A stretch of 6,492 nt of DNA, from assembly GCA_009783865.1 (NCBI GenBank), contig WRCR01000238.1, forward strand, positions 1 through 6,492. Direction: 5' to 3'. Under the pieces are notes generated by a model. It searched no databases. It had not been told where the DNA came from and saw nothing but the letters and a program-made list of their open reading frames with translations. The position numbers and the translations under genes are program-made. Positions 6,040 through 6,492 of this stretch are shown in pieces. Numbering within the stretch: position 1 is the first letter of the stretch; every line of letters begins with the position of its first letter. This stretch comes from Planctomycetaceae bacterium. GTDB taxonomy: Bacteria > Planctomycetota > Planctomycetia > Pirellulales > Thermoguttaceae.

Positions 6040-6492
6040 ATGTGTTCTCCAGATAATTTCAATGATGTCTCTAATGGTATTTCTGAATACAAGGAACAAT
6101 TGCGGGACGAGGCAACCGGCGCGCTTGATACATTTCTCCGGTTAGGAGCGGACTGTCCGAAAAGATTGAGCGAAGCAATCCGATACTCGGTTCTAACACC
6201 GGGGAAGCGTCTCCGTCCGCTGCTTGTGTTAGTCGCTTGCGATTTATGCGGCGGTAACCGCCAAAACGCTTTGCATGCCGCTGTTGCCGTCGAGTTGGTT
6301 CATGCGTATTCGCTGATTCATGATGACCTGCCTGACATGGACGATGACGACCTTCGGCGCGGACAGCCGACTTGCCACAAAAAGTTTGACGCAGCAACGG
6401 CGATACTGGCGGGCGATGCCGCGCTTGCTCTTGCTTTTGAAAGCATAGCAAACATTGTACCGTCTGAATTGGCAGGACGCTGCTGCAAAGAA
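6040..6492 (+). CDS. ispA: Farnesyl/geranylgeranyl diphosphate synthase (partial, 3' end beyond right edge)
   Basis: A trans-isoprenyl diphosphate synthase, which condenses isopentenyl diphosphate with allylic diphosphates to make precursors of quinones, carotenoids, hopanoids and polyprenyl carriers. The first 151 residues are in the window, about half of the usual 290-300. Visible motifs are TPGKRLRPLL (53-62), where Lys56, Arg57 and Arg59 bind IPP diphosphate, and the first Asp-rich motif DDLPDMD at 95-101, followed by DDDLRRGQPT and then LAGDAALALAFE at 123-134. The four-residue spacing in the Asp-rich motif and YSLIHDD, with Tyr90 five residues before it, match bacterial FPP synthases. 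The second Asp-rich motif lies beyond the edge. The exact chain length cannot be settled, so ispA is the likeliest symbol, with GGPP synthase the alternative. The ATG at 6040 has no Shine-Dalgarno and is the only sensible start after the in-frame stop at 5989. A 55-base T-rich gap separates it from the ASCH gene, without a hairpin or a convincing promoter. Confidence 0.88.
   Translation, partial: MCSPDNFNDVSNGISEYKEQLRDEATGALDTFLRLGADCPKRLSEAIRYSVLTPGKRLRPLLVLVACDLCGGNRQNALHAAVAVELVHAYSLIHDDLPDMDDDDLRRGQPTCHKKFDAATAILAGDAALALAFESIANIVPSELAGRCCKE

Noticed and set aside
6071..6451. 126-codon open frame on the minus strand
   Set aside because: It is antisense to the prenyl synthase, which carries intact GKRLRP and DDLPDMD motifs in the plus frame.

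Overview
The window (about 6.5 kb, roughly 50% GC by eye) reads as ordinary chromosome from a bacterium of the phylum Planctomycetota. This is inferred from remembered family features: a mid-length PurL of about 950 residues with PurS-like modules at its N-terminus and no glutaminase domain, a large secreted protein built of secretin N-domain-like modules with Pro/Gln-rich linkers, and small FHA and ASCH proteins of a kind common there. No rRNA, tRNA, CRISPR array, IS element, integrase or phage gene was seen, and both edges cut through genes.

Layout. The left half is on the minus strand. From the left edge to 1776 runs the 5' part of a gene whose 592 codons are open to the edge; it encodes an exported protein with repeated secretin N-domain-like modules. 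Upstream of it, across a 79-base gap holding a promoter-like sequence, is purL (1856-4690), the synthetase part of phosphoribosylformylglycinamidine synthase in purine synthesis. The right half is on the plus strand. From a divergent promoter region (about 4691-4899) it reads an FHA-domain protein (4900-5439), an ASCH-domain protein (5478-5984), and the 5' part of a farnesyl/geranylgeranyl diphosphate synthase (6040 to the right edge).

How it works together. purL and the FHA gene are divergently transcribed from promoter-like elements 58 bases apart; each has a 17-base spacer. The secretin-like gene has a third such element. The FHA and ASCH genes are 37 bases apart and probably cotranscribed; the prenyl synthase follows after 55 bases with no visible terminator and may belong to the same unit. 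The products (purine synthesis, phosphopeptide reading, probable RNA binding, isoprenoid synthesis, envelope protein) do not form one obvious pathway. I see no convincing undescribed system. The points most worth a second look are the double-PurS PurL architecture, the modular secretin-like protein with its interrupted N-domain, and the FHA-ASCH pair.
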